A DNA stretch of 12,571 bases from an uncultured Oscillospiraceae bacterium. GTDB taxonomy: Bacteria > Bacillota > Clostridia > Oscillospirales > Acutalibacteraceae. Numbering within the stretch: the stretch's first letter is position 1; every line of letters begins with the position of its first letter. Positions 1 through 6,961 of this stretch are shown in pieces. The notes below the pieces were generated by a model, which worked only from the letters and a program-made list of their open reading frames with translations, was not told where the DNA came from and ran no database searches. Both the position numbers and the translations under genes were made by a program. The stretch lies in contig USBH01000017.1 of assembly GCA_900552925.1 (NCBI GenBank), positions 1 through 12,571 on the forward strand, in the 5' to 3' direction.

Positions 1-35
1 ATTCGTCGGCAGCGTCAGATGTGTATAAGAGACAG
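1..35 (+). other. Illumina Nextera transposase adapter (non-genomic)
   Basis: Positions 3-35 match the Nextera read-1 transposase adapter. Positions 3-16 are TCGTCGGCAGCGTC and positions 17-35 are the 19-base Tn5 mosaic end AGATGTGTATAAGAGACAG. The two bases before it may be the end of an index. This is library-preparation sequence left on the contig end, not biology. Any gene or protein that appears to extend into it is artificial. Confidence 0.97.
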
Positions 36-134
36 GCGTATACGGTGCGCCGGGCGCGCGCGGCCGGGCTGGAAATCATCCACCTGATGACGGCCGACCC
101 GGTGCAGACGGCGCTGCCCGGCACCGGAGAATAG
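36..134 (+). CDS. C-terminal fragment of an unidentified protein
   Basis: The frame is open from the first genomic base to a TAG stop at 132-134 and encodes 32 residues, AYTVRRARAAG then LEIIHLMTADPVQTALPGTGE. The fragment is cut by the contig end, where it runs into adapter sequence, so no start is present. GC-rich third positions and a hairpin just after the stop support real coding. The piece is too short for me to assign a family. It points toward the cytidylate-kinase-like gene on the opposite strand, so the two are convergent. Confidence 0.55.
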   Translation, partial: AYTVRRARAAGLEIIHLMTADPVQTALPGTGE

Positions 135-137
135 GAA

Positions 138-165
138 AAGAGACGTGCCGGGCGGCACGCCTCTT
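138..165. terminator. Hairpin between convergent genes, probable bidirectional terminator
   Basis: AAGAGACGTGCC (138-149) pairs with GGCACGCCTCTT (154-165) around a GGGC loop. The stem has 11 pairs and one A/C mismatch. It starts 4 nt after the left gene's stop and lies about 60 nt past the stop of the - strand kinase-like gene. On the - strand it is followed by only a short run (TCTCTTTTCC), and on the + strand there is no clear U-tract, so the termination role is inferred from position and stem strength. Confidence 0.55.
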
Positions 166-225
166 CTCCTGAAGGGATAAAAAATGAAAAATATAAAAGG
201 TCGATAAACTCTGAATCGGGCGGCC

Positions 226-843
226 TTACGCTTTGACGCGGCCGATCGCGGCGATGATGATGTCCGCGATGTCATCGATTTCGAACTGCGAGGAGTCGAT
301 CGTCAGGTGGTAGTTCGAAAGATCGTCCCAGCGCTTGTTCGAATAGAAGTTATAGTAATTGGCGCGCTGCTTGTCGCGCTTTGCAATGAAATCGGAAACC
401 TTTTTCTCATCGCAGAGCCCCTTGCGCAGGATCCGCGCGATGCGCGCTTCCTTGTTCGCATGGACAAAGACGTGGAACACGTTCTTGTAGTCGCGCAGGA
501 TGTAGTCGCCGCAGCGCCCGATGATGACGCACGGCCCGTTGTCCGCGGCTTTCTTGATGATGTCGCTCTGCAGGATGAACAGCTTGTCGTTGATCGGCAT
601 ATCGTTGATTCCCGTGATGCGGCTGCCGAAGGTATAGTTGCCCATCACCATGGAATACAGCAGGCTGCTGCCGGCCTTTTCGTCCGCCTTCTCAAAGACT
701 TCTTCGCTCAGACCGCTCTTTTTTGCAGCCAACGCGATCAGTTCCTTATCGAGAAGGGGGATGTTCAGCTTTTCGGCCAGCCGCTCTCCGACTTCGTGGC
801 CGCCGCTGCCGTATTGGCGGGAAATCGTAATAATCGGTAACAT
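226..843 (-). CDS. Cytidylate kinase-like family protein
   Basis: This 205-residue soluble protein starts MLPIITISRQYGSGG and belongs to the cytidylate kinase-like P-loop family common in Clostridia. The glycine-rich nucleotide-binding loop is at residues 9-15 (RQYGSGG). A nucleoside-kinase-like core follows, with CVIIGRCGDY at about 105-114 and an Arg-rich lid region at about 133-160. Family knowledge predicts NMP-kinase-like phosphotransfer, but the true substrate of these homologues is largely untested, so I do not call it Cmk. The ATG at 843 is chosen because an AGGAGGAG Shine-Dalgarno lies 7-14 nt upstream and the glycine-rich loop follows at once. An upstream in-frame extension has no such support. 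The gene is monocistronic here, with its own promoter at 953-981. Confidence 0.85.
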   Translation of the reverse strand: MLPIITISRQYGSGGHEVGERLAEKLNIPLLDKELIALAAKKSGLSEEVFEKADEKAGSSLLYSMVMGNYTFGSRITGINDMPINDKLFILQSDIIKKAADNGPCVIIGRCGDYILRDYKNVFHVFVHANKEARIARILRKGLCDEKKVSDFIAKRDKQRANYYNFYSNKRWDDLSNYHLTIDSSQFEIDDIADIIIAAIGRVKA

Positions 844-952
844 ATGCACTCCTCCTCGGTGATTTTCCGTGCGCTGCGGCGCGGAAAGATTGTTGAAAAC
901 ACGCGGAATATCCATGTAGGATATATAAAATTATGTGTATTTTCTATAAGTA

Positions 953-981
953 ATCCTACTCCAAATTCCCCGGAATGTCAA
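953..981 (-). promoter_or_regulatory. Probable promoter of the cytidylate kinase-like gene
   Basis: Read on the - strand, there is a perfect -35 TTGACA (981-976), a 17-nt spacer and a -10 TAGGAT (958-953, 4 of 6 consensus). Transcription would start near 946, giving a leader of about 100 nt before the ATG at 843. Two inverted repeats touch this promoter: ATATCC-N5-GGATAT at 908-924 in the leader, and a GTAGGAT (916-922)/ATCCTAC (953-959) pair that covers the -10. Confidence 0.6.
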
Positions 982-989
982 CAGGCAGA

Positions 990-1016
990 TGCACTTTTTT
1001 ATTTCAAAAAAGTGCA
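990..1016. repeat. Perfect 11-bp inverted repeat in divergent intergenic region, operator candidate
   Basis: TGCACTTTTTT (990-1000) and AAAAAAGTGCA (1006-1016) are perfect inverted copies around a 5-nt loop. The repeat starts 9 bp upstream of the kinase-like gene's -35. A third copy of the half-site TGCACTT is at 1054-1060, and both direct copies are preceded by GGCAGAT (984-990 and 1044-1050). No T-tract follows the stem, so this looks more like a protein-binding site than a terminator. The binding protein is unknown. The 844-1180 stretch holds this repeat and the two promoters, and no gene that I can support. Confidence 0.5.
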
Positions 1017-1104
1017 AATCGTTAAAATACTTGAAAAACAGAGGGCAGATTTGTGCACTTAACACATGATCCGGCGGAGAACGGCCGAAACTCTTCGTCG
1101 GTTC

Positions 1105-1136
1105 TTCACAATAATTTCACATTTTGCCTGTATACT
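1105..1136 (+). promoter_or_regulatory. Response-regulator-type promoter with TTCACA direct repeats
   Basis: TTCACA occurs at 1105-1110 and again at 1116-1121, exactly 11 bp apart, with a weaker TTCGTC at 1094-1099 in the same register. A -10 TATACT follows at 1131-1136, and the -35 position (ACAATA) is poor. Direct hexamers with an 11-bp period are what OmpR/PhoB-family regulators bind. The Bacillus PhoP box is TT(A/C/T)ACA-N5-TT(A/C/T)ACA. A poor -35 with such repeats fits an activated promoter, probably autoregulated by the response regulator encoded downstream. Confidence 0.55.
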
Positions 1137-1180
1137 GAACAAACAGAAGCAGTACCGCCAGAAAGGGAGGGAATCGCGGT

Positions 1181-1864
1181 ATGTACAGAATTCTCGTTGT
1201 GGACGACGAGGCGAAAATCCGGCTCCTCATCCGGAAATACGCGGAGTTTGAGGGCCATGCGGTCACCGAGGCGGAGAACGGTATGGAGGCCGTCAACCTC
1301 TGCCGGCAGAACCCCGACAAGTTCGACATCATCATCATGGACGTCATGATGCCGGAGCTCGACGGCTTTTCGGCCGTCGCGGAGATCCGGAAGATCGCGT
1401 CGCCCGCGGTCATCATGCTTTCGGCGCGCGGCGAGGAATACGACAAGATCCACGGCTTTGAGCTCGGCGTGGACGACTACGTCGTGAAGCCGTTTTCGCC
1501 CAAGGAGCTGATGATGCGCGTCAACGCCGTGATGAACCGCGTCAACCGCACGGGCGGGCAGCGGCGCGAGATCTTCCGCGCGGAGGGGCTCGAGGTGGAC
1601 TTCACCGCGCGGACCGTCAAGGTGGACGGCGCGCGGGTCGATCTTTCGCCGAAGGAGTACGACCTGCTCTTCTACCTCGTCAACAACCGCGGCATCGCGC
1701 TGACGCGCGAGATGCTGATCACAAACGTGTGGGGCTATGACTTCTACGGGGACGACCGCACGCTCGACACGCACATCAAGCTGCTGCGCCGCAGCCTCGG
1801 ACCGTACAGCAGGTTCATCGTCACGCTGCGCGGCGTCGGCTACCGCTTCGAGACCGGGTCATGA
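1181..1864 (+). CDS. OmpR/PhoB-family DNA-binding response regulator
   Basis: This 227-residue cytoplasmic regulator has a normal OmpR-family layout. The receiver domain (about 3-115) has the acidic pocket D8-D9, phospho-acceptor D54 in IIMDVMMP, S81 in MLSARGEE, and K103 in VVKPFSPKEL. The C-terminal winged-helix DNA-binding domain (about 128-225) ends LLRRSLGPYSRFIVTLRGVG. The start is supported by AAAGGGAGG at 1162-1170 and by a receiver domain beginning MYRILVVDDE. A short inverted repeat, TACCGC (1153-1158) with GCGGTA (1176-1181), brackets the ribosome site and could weakly fold it. The stop overlaps the kinase start by 4 nt (ATGA), so the two genes are translationally coupled partners. 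The signal is unknown; PhoP/PhoB-like and YycF-like subfamilies cannot be told apart by eye. Confidence 0.93.
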   Translation: MYRILVVDDEAKIRLLIRKYAEFEGHAVTEAENGMEAVNLCRQNPDKFDIIIMDVMMPELDGFSAVAEIRKIASPAVIMLSARGEEYDKIHGFELGVDDYVVKPFSPKELMMRVNAVMNRVNRTGGQRREIFRAEGLEVDFTARTVKVDGARVDLSPKEYDLLFYLVNNRGIALTREMLITNVWGYDFYGDDRTLDTHIKLLRRSLGPYSRFIVTLRGVGYRFETGS

Positions 1865-3303
1865 AACGGCCCGTATTCGGCCGGCAGCTGAAAAAGCCCG
1901 GCATCCGCGCGCAGGTGCTGCTCGGCTTTACGGTGTTCACCGCGCTGATCGTCGCGCTGCTCTGGTTTTTCCAGATCGGCCTGCTCAACACGTTTTACAA
2001 GGCGATCAAAACGAACGAGATCCGCGCGGTTTCGGACCGCGTCGTCGCGATGCTCGACGGCGGCGCCTCGATGTCCGACTTCATCGAAATCACATACAAT
2101 TCGAACGTCTCGATCCTGCTGTCCGACAAAAACGGCACGAACATCTCCATGTCCCCGAATGCGCGCGGCAGCGTGCTGGAGCGGTTCGGCAACTTCGACT
2201 GCAGCCGGCTGTTCCTCGAGGTCAAGGCGGCGGGCGGCAGCGTGATGCAGGACAACATCGAGGAGACGCCGGGCGGCATGGACGCGAGCATCATTTACGC
2301 GCGCACCGTCACACTTTCGGACGGCGAGGAGTACCTCGTGCTGCTTTTGAGCGGCGTCGTGCCCGTCGATTCCACGGTGGAGACGCTGAAGGTGCAGCTG
2401 TGGTGCCTCACGGGCGTGATGCTCGTGCTCGCCCTTGTGCTGGCGCTGTTCATCGCCGCGCGGCTCTCGAAGCCGATCGAGCGGATCAACGATTCGGCCA
2501 AGCGGCTCGCGCAGGGCGACTATGCGATCCGCTTCCCGGACAGCGGCACGCGCGAGGTCTCGGAGCTCGCGGGCACGCTGAACTACGCGGCGCAGGAGCT
2601 TTCGAAGGTCGAGGACCTGCGGCGCGAGCTGATCGCGAACGTCTCGCACGACCTGCGCACGCCGCTGACCATGATCTCGGGCTATGCCGAGGTCATGCGC
2701 GACATCCCGGGGGAGAACACGCCCGAAAATGTGCAGGTGATCGTGGACGAGTCGAACCGTCTGGCCGACCTCGTCAACGACCTGCTCGACCTCTCCAAGC
2801 TGGAAAGCGGCACGCAGGCGCTCAAGCCCGAGGTGTTCTGCCTGACCGGGGACATCCGGGAGACGCTGCGCCGCTACGACAAGCTGGCCGACTACAGCTT
2901 CCCGTTCACCTTTGACCGCGAGGTGTTCGTCTGCGCCGACCGCCTGCGCATTTCCCAGGTGGTGTACAATCTCGTGAACAATGCGATCAACTACGCCGGG
3001 GAAGACAAGACCGTTTCGCTGCGCCAGGTCGCCGCAAACGGCGTCGTGCGCGTGGAGATCCGCGACACGGGCGAGGGCATCCCGGCGGACAAGCTGCCGT
3101 ATATCTGGGACCGGTACTACAAGGTCGACAAGGACCACCGCCGGGCGCAGGTCGGCACCGGGCTCGGGCTTTCGATTGTAAAAAATATCCTCGATATGCA
3201 CGGCGGGCGCTACGGCGTCACGAGCATGGTGGGGCAGGGCAGCACCTTCTGGTTCGAACTGCCGGAGTACACGCCCGCGCCGCCCGCGCAGGCGGAGAAC
3301 TGA
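1861..3303 (+). CDS. Membrane sensor histidine kinase
   Basis: This 480-residue protein is the kinase partner of the preceding regulator. It has a short basic N-terminus, TM1 at about 17-40, an extracytoplasmic domain of about 135 residues with no recognised fold, TM2 at about 178-200, and a HAMP domain (about 200-252). The dimerisation/phosphoacceptor domain follows with H263 in SHDLRTPLTMISGYAE. The ATPase domain has N-box VYNLVNNAINYA (368-379), G1 DTGEGIP (402-408), F-box YIWDRYYKVD (414-423) and G2 GTGLGLSIV (432-440). All motifs are intact, so autophosphorylation and transfer to D54 of the regulator are expected. The start overlaps the regulator's stop (ATGA, 1861-1864). The Ala/Pro-rich tail (TPAPPAQAEN) is low-complexity. 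The sensed signal cannot be read from sequence. Confidence 0.92.
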   Translation: MKRPVFGRQLKKPGIRAQVLLGFTVFTALIVALLWFFQIGLLNTFYKAIKTNEIRAVSDRVVAMLDGGASMSDFIEITYNSNVSILLSDKNGTNISMSPNARGSVLERFGNFDCSRLFLEVKAAGGSVMQDNIEETPGGMDASIIYARTVTLSDGEEYLVLLLSGVVPVDSTVETLKVQLWCLTGVMLVLALVLALFIAARLSKPIERINDSAKRLAQGDYAIRFPDSGTREVSELAGTLNYAAQELSKVEDLRRELIANVSHDLRTPLTMISGYAEVMRDIPGENTPENVQVIVDESNRLADLVNDLLDLSKLESGTQALKPEVFCLTGDIRETLRRYDKLADYSFPFTFDREVFVCADRLRISQVVYNLVNNAINYAGEDKTVSLRQVAANGVVRVEIRDTGEGIPADKLPYIWDRYYKVDKDHRRAQVGTGLGLSIVKNILDMHGGRYGVTSMVGQGSTFWFELPEYTPAPPAQAEN

Positions 3304-3423
3304 ACCGCACGGCGCCGCGCGCGGAAAGCGGCGCGATGCGCTGCTTTTGCGCGGTAAAATGCCGCCGTGCCGCAGCGCGCGCCGAAGCTGCGGCCGACAA
3401 GCAGCCGTCCGGAAGGCAGACCT

Positions 3424-3444
3424 GCCGCGCCGGGCGGCTTTTTT
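3424..3444 (+). terminator. Probable Rho-independent terminator of the two-component operon
   Basis: GCCGC (3424-3428) pairs with GCGGC (3434-3438) around a 5-nt GC-rich loop and is followed directly by six T residues (3439-3444). It lies about 120 nt after the kinase stop. The stem is short but all G/C. The 3304-3423 stretch before it is very GC-rich, can form several overlapping hairpins, and contains no gene that I can support. Confidence 0.6.
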
Positions 3445-3513
3445 GCGCCCCCGCCGCGGCGCAGGCGCGTTTCTGACCGAAAGCACAGAAAAGAGATTCC
3501 TGAAAATCCTATA

Positions 3514-3538
3514 TTTTCATCGAGAAAAATCTCGAAAA
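3514..3538. repeat. Inverted repeat just upstream of the hdr operon -35, operator candidate
   Basis: CGAG (3521-3524) and CTCG (3531-3534) flank AAAAAT, and TTTTC (3514-3518) mirrors GAAAA (3534-3538). The element ends 3 bp before the -35 of the promoter at 3542, where an activator or repressor could bind. It does not match the Rex or FNR consensus as I know them. The symmetry is imperfect, so chance is possible. Confidence 0.3.
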
Positions 3539-3541
3539 CGC

Positions 3542-3570
3542 TTGATAAAGGAATATCGATATGATAAAAT
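3542..3570 (+). promoter_or_regulatory. Strong sigma-A-type promoter of the hdr-flx operon
   Basis: The -35 TTGATA (3542-3547), a 17-nt spacer, and the -10 TAAAAT (3565-3570) preceded by TG-A (extended -10, 3562-3564) make a near-consensus housekeeping promoter. Transcription would start near 3577, leaving an untranslated leader of about 208 nt before hdrB. It is the only clear promoter I see for the nine downstream genes. Confidence 0.7.
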
Positions 3571-3576
3571 TTATTG

Positions 3577-3784
3577 AACTGAGTTTTTCGGATGGCGGCG
3601 GACGCTGCGCATCCGGGCGTCGGCGCGTGCTTTGCGGCGGTGTGTGTTTACATAACACGGAGTTTTCGGAGCAGCCCCTCCGAAGACGGCGCTGCGGCGG
3701 GCCGATGCGCGAGGAAACCCGGGGAAGCCATCGGGCAGATTCAACAATCCAAAATAAATTATAGAAAGGATGACAGGAGTAGCT
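3577..3784 (+). promoter_or_regulatory. Structured 5' leader of the hdr-flx operon
   Basis: The leader is about 208 nt and can fold into several hairpins. CGGATG (3589-3594) pairs with CATCCG (3610-3615). GTGTT pairs with AACAC around TACAT, at roughly 3646-3660. A 10-bp stem with one G-U pair joins 3662-3671 to 3678-3687. CCGATG (3702-3707) pairs with CATCGG (3729-3734). The last 50 nt are AT-rich and end in the hdrB ribosome site AGGAG (3775-3779). I do not recognise any known riboswitch, T-box or attenuator, and no run of U follows the hairpins. A cis-regulatory role is inferred only from length and structure. Confidence 0.4.
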
Positions 3785-4582
3785 ATGAAGTACAGCTATT
3801 ATCCGGGGTGCACCCTGAAGACGAAGGCAAAGGATCTCGACGCCTATGCCAGAGCTTCGGCGAAGGCACTGGGGTTTGAGCTCGAGGAAATCGAAAACTG
3901 GCAGTGCTGCGGCGGCGTCTACCCGCTCGGCTCCGACGAGATCGCGACAAAGCTCTCTTCGGTGCGCGCCCTGAATGAGGCGAAGGAGAAGGGGCAGGAC
4001 CTCGTGACGCTCTGCTCCGCATGTCATCACGTCATCAAGCGCGTCAACGATGACATGAAGAATGTGGAGGATATCCGCACCAGAGCCAACAACTACATGC
4101 AGCTCGACGAGCCCTATGCGGGCGAGACGACCGTGCTGCATTTCTTGGAGGTGCTGCGCGACCGCGTCGGCTTCGACGAGATCCGCAAGAAGGTCACGAA
4201 CCCCCTGACGGGCAGAAAGATCGGCGCCTATTACGGCTGCCTGCTGCTGCGCCCCAGCGCGCTTCTCGAGTTCGACGACCCGGAAAACCCGACGATCATC
4301 GAGGATTTCATCCGTGCCATCGGCGCGGAGCCGGTCGTTTACCCGTACCGCAACGAGTGCTGCGGCGGCTACATTTCCCTGAAGGAAAAGGATATGTCGA
4401 AGCGCATGAGCGCGACGATCATGGAAAGCGCGGCCGGCATGGGCGCTGAAATGCTCATCACGGCATGTCCCCTCTGCATGTACAACCTCAACAAGAGCGG
4501 CAGCGGGGCCATCCCGGTCTACTATTTCACCGAGCTTCTCGCAGAGGCGCTCGGCGTCAAGGAGGAGGCGGCAACGAAGTGA
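3785..4582 (+). CDS. hdrB: Heterodisulfide reductase subunit B (HdrB, two CCG domains)
   Basis: HdrB is the catalytic iron-sulfur subunit of heterodisulfide-reductase-type complexes. It binds two noncubane [4Fe-4S] clusters that cleave a disulfide or accept the high-potential electrons. This protein has 265 residues and both CCG (DUF224) domains intact. Domain 1 has C9, C41-C42, C77 and C80 (YYPGCTL, CCGG, CSAC). Domain 2 has C152, C192-C193, C228 and C231 (YYGC, CCGG, CPLC). No ligand cysteine is missing. I chose the ATG at 3785 because AGGAG sits 5 nt before it and MKYSYYPGCT is the usual HdrB beginning. An in-frame ATG at 3770 is too close to its only ribosome-like site. There is no signal peptide, so it acts in the cytoplasm. 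It is the first gene of the operon, and its stop overlaps the hdrC start. The physiological disulfide is unknown, since bacteria lack CoM-S-S-CoB. Confidence 0.95.
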   Translation: MKYSYYPGCTLKTKAKDLDAYARASAKALGFELEEIENWQCCGGVYPLGSDEIATKLSSVRALNEAKEKGQDLVTLCSACHHVIKRVNDDMKNVEDIRTRANNYMQLDEPYAGETTVLHFLEVLRDRVGFDEIRKKVTNPLTGRKIGAYYGCLLLRPSALLEFDDPENPTIIEDFIRAIGAEPVVYPYRNECCGGYISLKEKDMSKRMSATIMESAAGMGAEMLITACPLCMYNLNKSGSGAIPVYYFTELLAEALGVKEEAATK

Positions 4583-4968
4583 ACAACGCAAAGAAACAGG
4601 CGGAACAGATCCGCGAGATCAGCGGCGTCAACCCGTACAAGTGCATGAAGTGCGGCAAATGCTCCGCTTCCTGCCCGTCGTTCAACGAGATGGACATCAA
4701 GCCGCACCAGTTCGTATCGTATGTGCTGAACGATGAGATCGAGGCGCTCATGCAGTCCGAATCGCTCTGGAAGTGCCTCTCCTGCTTTGCCTGTGTGGAG
4801 CGCTGCCCGCGCGACGTGAAGCCCGGCAAGCTCATCGATGCGGCGCGTCAGCTTGTGGTGCGCCAGCGCGGCGAGACGTACCTCTCGCCGGACGAGGTGC
4901 CGGAGCTTCTGGATCCGGACCTCCCGCAGCAGCTCTTAGTCAGCGCGTTCAGAAGATACAGGAGGTGA
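4579..4968 (+). CDS. hdrC: Heterodisulfide reductase subunit C (HdrC, 2x[4Fe-4S])
   Basis: HdrC relays electrons between HdrA and HdrB. The protein has 129 residues and two CX2CX2CX3C motifs, C22/C25/C28/C32 (CMKCGKCSASCP) and C66/C69/C72/C76 (CLSCFACVERCP), giving two [4Fe-4S] clusters. It is compact compared with many HdrC proteins but keeps the whole cluster core. The start is GTG at 4579, preceded by GGAGGAGG at 4561-4568 and overlapping the hdrB stop by 4 nt (GTGA). A longer reading inside hdrB lacks a ribosome site and would double-code HdrB's C-terminus. No membrane segment is present, unlike HdrE-linked membrane systems, so the complex should be soluble. The C-terminal tail carries a basic end (AFRRYRR). 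Confidence 0.93.
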   Translation: MNNAKKQAEQIREISGVNPYKCMKCGKCSASCPSFNEMDIKPHQFVSYVLNDEIEALMQSESLWKCLSCFACVERCPRDVKPGKLIDAARQLVVRQRGETYLSPDEVPELLDPDLPQQLLVSAFRRYRR

Positions 4969-4972
4969 TAGC

Positions 4973-6961
4973 GTGCAAAGAATAGGAGTTTTTGTCTGCC
5001 ACTGCGGCAGCAACATCGCAGCCACGGTCGACGTGAAGAAGGTCGTGGAGATGGTCCGGCTCGAGCCGGGCGTCGTGCACGCGGAAGATTACCAGTACAT
5101 GTGCTCCGAGGTCGGCCAGGCGAAGATCGCCACGGCGATCCGCGAGAAGCACCTGACCGGCGTCGTGGTGTGTTCCTGCTCCCCGCGCATGCATGAGACG
5201 ACCTTCCGCAAGGCCGCCGAAAAGGCCGGCCTCAACCCCTACATGGTGGAAATCGCCAACATCCGCGAGCACTGCTCGTGGATCCACAAGAATATCGAGG
5301 AAGCCACCGAGAAGGCCGTGATCCTCGCCCGTGCGGCGATCGCAAAGGTCAATCTCGACGCGCCGCTCGTCGCGGGCGAAAGCCGCGTCACGAAGCGCGC
5401 GCTCGTTATCGGCGGCGGCATCGCCGGCATCCAGACCGCGCTCGACATTGCGGACGCGGGCTACGAGGTCGACATCGTCGAAAAGACGCCGAGCATCGGC
5501 GGCAGAATGTCCCAGCTCGACAAGACGTTCCCGACGCTCGACTGCTCCGCATGTATCCTCACGCCGAAAATGGTGGAGGCTTCCGCGCACGAGAAGATCA
5601 ACATCTACACCTACAGCGAGGTCGAGAAGGTTTCCGGCTTCGTCGGTGATTTTACGGTCGACATCCGCAAGAAGGCGAGAAGCGTCGACATGACGAAGTG
5701 CACCGGCTGCGGCCTGTGCCAGGAGAAGTGTCCTTCGAAGAAGGCGCCCAGCGAGTTCAACCGCGGCCTGAACACGAGAAGCGCGATCTACACGCCGTTC
5801 GCACAGGCGATCCCGAACGTCCCGGTCATCGACCGCGAGCACTGCATCAAGTTCAAGACCGGCAAGTGCGGCCTGTGTGAAAAGGTCTGCCAGGCGGGCG
5901 CGATCGACTACACGCAGAAGGACGAGATCATCACCGAGAAGTACGGTGCGATCGTCGTCGCGACCGGCTTCGACACGATCAAGCTCGACAAGTACGACGA
6001 GTACGCGTACAACCAGAGCAAGGACGTCATCACCTCGCTCGAGCTCGAGCGCATCATGAACGCCGCAGGCCCCACGCAGGGCCACCTGGAGCGCCTCTCC
6101 GACGGCAAGCCGCCGAAGAACATGGTGTTCATCCAGTGCGTCGGCAGCCGCTGCTCCGACAAGCGCGGCAAGAGCTACTGCTCGAAGATCTGCTGCATGT
6201 ACACCGCGAAGCACGCGATGCTGATCCGCGACAAGTACCCGGACGTCAACGTGACGGTCTTCTACATCGACGTGCGCACCCCCGGCAAGAACTTCGACGA
6301 GTTCTACCGCCGCGCGGTCGAGGACTACGGCGTCAACTACATCAAGGGCCAAGTCGGCAAGGTTGCTCCGCAGCCGGACGGCACGCTGCTCGTGCAGGGC
6401 GTCGACCTGATCGACAACAAGCAGATCCTCATGAATGCGGACATGGTCGTCCTCGCGACCGCCATTGAGCCGGACCCGTCGGTCCGCGGCATCGCGACGA
6501 TGCTCACCGCAAGCATTGATACGAACAACTTCCTCACCGAGGCGCATGCGAAGCTCCGCCCGGTCGAGTCCCCGACGGCCGGCGTGTTCCTCTCCGGCGT
6601 GTGCCAGGGCCCGAAGGATATCCCCGAGACGGTCGCGCAGGCCGGCGCGGCGGCGGTCAAGGCCATCGGCCTGCTTGCAAAAGACAAGCTGATGACGAAC
6701 CCGTGCACCGCGAAGGCCGACGAGCTGCTGTGCAACGGCTGCTCGCAGTGCGAGAACGTCTGCCCCTACGGCGCGATCAGCTATGAGACGAAGCTCATCA
6801 ACGACCACGGCGTCCGCGAGGAGCGCCGCATTGCGGTCGTCAACAACGCGCTGTGCCAGGGCTGCGGCGCGTGCACCGTCACCTGCCCGTCCGGCGCGAT
6901 GGATCTGCAGGGCTTCTCGAACAGACAGATTCTTGCGGAGGTGGATGCAATATGTCGATAA
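4973..6961 (+). CDS. hdrA: Heterodisulfide reductase subunit A (HdrA, FAD, bifurcating core)
   Basis: HdrA carries the FAD that, in characterised complexes, splits electron pairs between ferredoxin and the HdrBC branch. The 662-residue protein has the full architecture. An N-terminal HdrA domain (1-135; CHCG at 9-12, CSCSPRMHE at 67-75) comes first. The FAD fold follows, with GGGIAG at 147-152 and the family motif DCSACILTPKM at 190-200. Two inserted clusters are C243/C246/C249/C253 and C291/C299/C302/C306. The thioredoxin-reductase-like cluster motif has C389, C394, C403, C407 and C408. A C-terminal dicluster ferredoxin domain has C587/C590/C593/C597 and C628/C631/C634/C638. The start is GTG, four bases after hdrC ends, with an excellent site (GGAGGTGAT, 4961-4969). 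There is no selenocysteine codon and no fusion to the MvhD-type gene, which follows separately with a 10-nt overlap. Confidence 0.95.
   Translation: MQRIGVFVCHCGSNIAATVDVKKVVEMVRLEPGVVHAEDYQYMCSEVGQAKIATAIREKHLTGVVVCSCSPRMHETTFRKAAEKAGLNPYMVEIANIREHCSWIHKNIEEATEKAVILARAAIAKVNLDAPLVAGESRVTKRALVIGGGIAGIQTALDIADAGYEVDIVEKTPSIGGRMSQLDKTFPTLDCSACILTPKMVEASAHEKINIYTYSEVEKVSGFVGDFTVDIRKKARSVDMTKCTGCGLCQEKCPSKKAPSEFNRGLNTRSAIYTPFAQAIPNVPVIDREHCIKFKTGKCGLCEKVCQAGAIDYTQKDEIITEKYGAIVVATGFDTIKLDKYDEYAYNQSKDVITSLELERIMNAAGPTQGHLERLSDGKPPKNMVFIQCVGSRCSDKRGKSYCSKICCMYTAKHAMLIRDKYPDVNVTVFYIDVRTPGKNFDEFYRRAVEDYGVNYIKGQVGKVAPQPDGTLLVQGVDLIDNKQILMNADMVVLATAIEPDPSVRGIATMLTASIDTNNFLTEAHAKLRPVESPTAGVFLSGVCQGPKDIPETVAQAGAAAVKAIGLLAKDKLMTNPCTAKADELLCNGCSQCENVCPYGAISYETKLINDHGVREERRIAVVNNALCQGCGACTVTCPSGAMDLQGFSNRQILAEVDAICR

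Noticed and set aside
990..1016. Inverted repeat read as a Rho-independent terminator
   Set aside because: The T/A runs are inside the stem, no T-tract follows on either strand, and no gene ends nearby.
3542..3570. Rex or FNR site overlapping the promoter (TTGAT at 3542)
   Set aside because: The second half-site does not match (no ATCAA at the required spacing and no TTAACAA), so the TTGATA is best read as the -35.
3561..3764. Possible leader peptide of 67 codons beginning ATGATAAAATTT
   Set aside because: Its ATG lies inside the extended -10 element of the best promoter, so it would not be on the transcript. The protein is Arg/Cys/Gly-rich, as expected from translated GC-rich noncoding DNA.
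3577..3784. Known riboswitch (cobalamin, moco, fluoride or T-box) in the hdr leader
   Set aside because: Fragments such as GGGGAAGCC looked suggestive, but the conserved core elements of these classes are not present together. A covariance search would be decisive.
4949..6808. Very long antisense open frames, here and also opposite 1840-3486, 7245-9266 and 10960-12558
   Set aside because: They lie opposite well-identified genes and have low-complexity Arg/Leu/Val/Asp-rich translations. They are the usual mirror frames produced by GC-rich codon bias.
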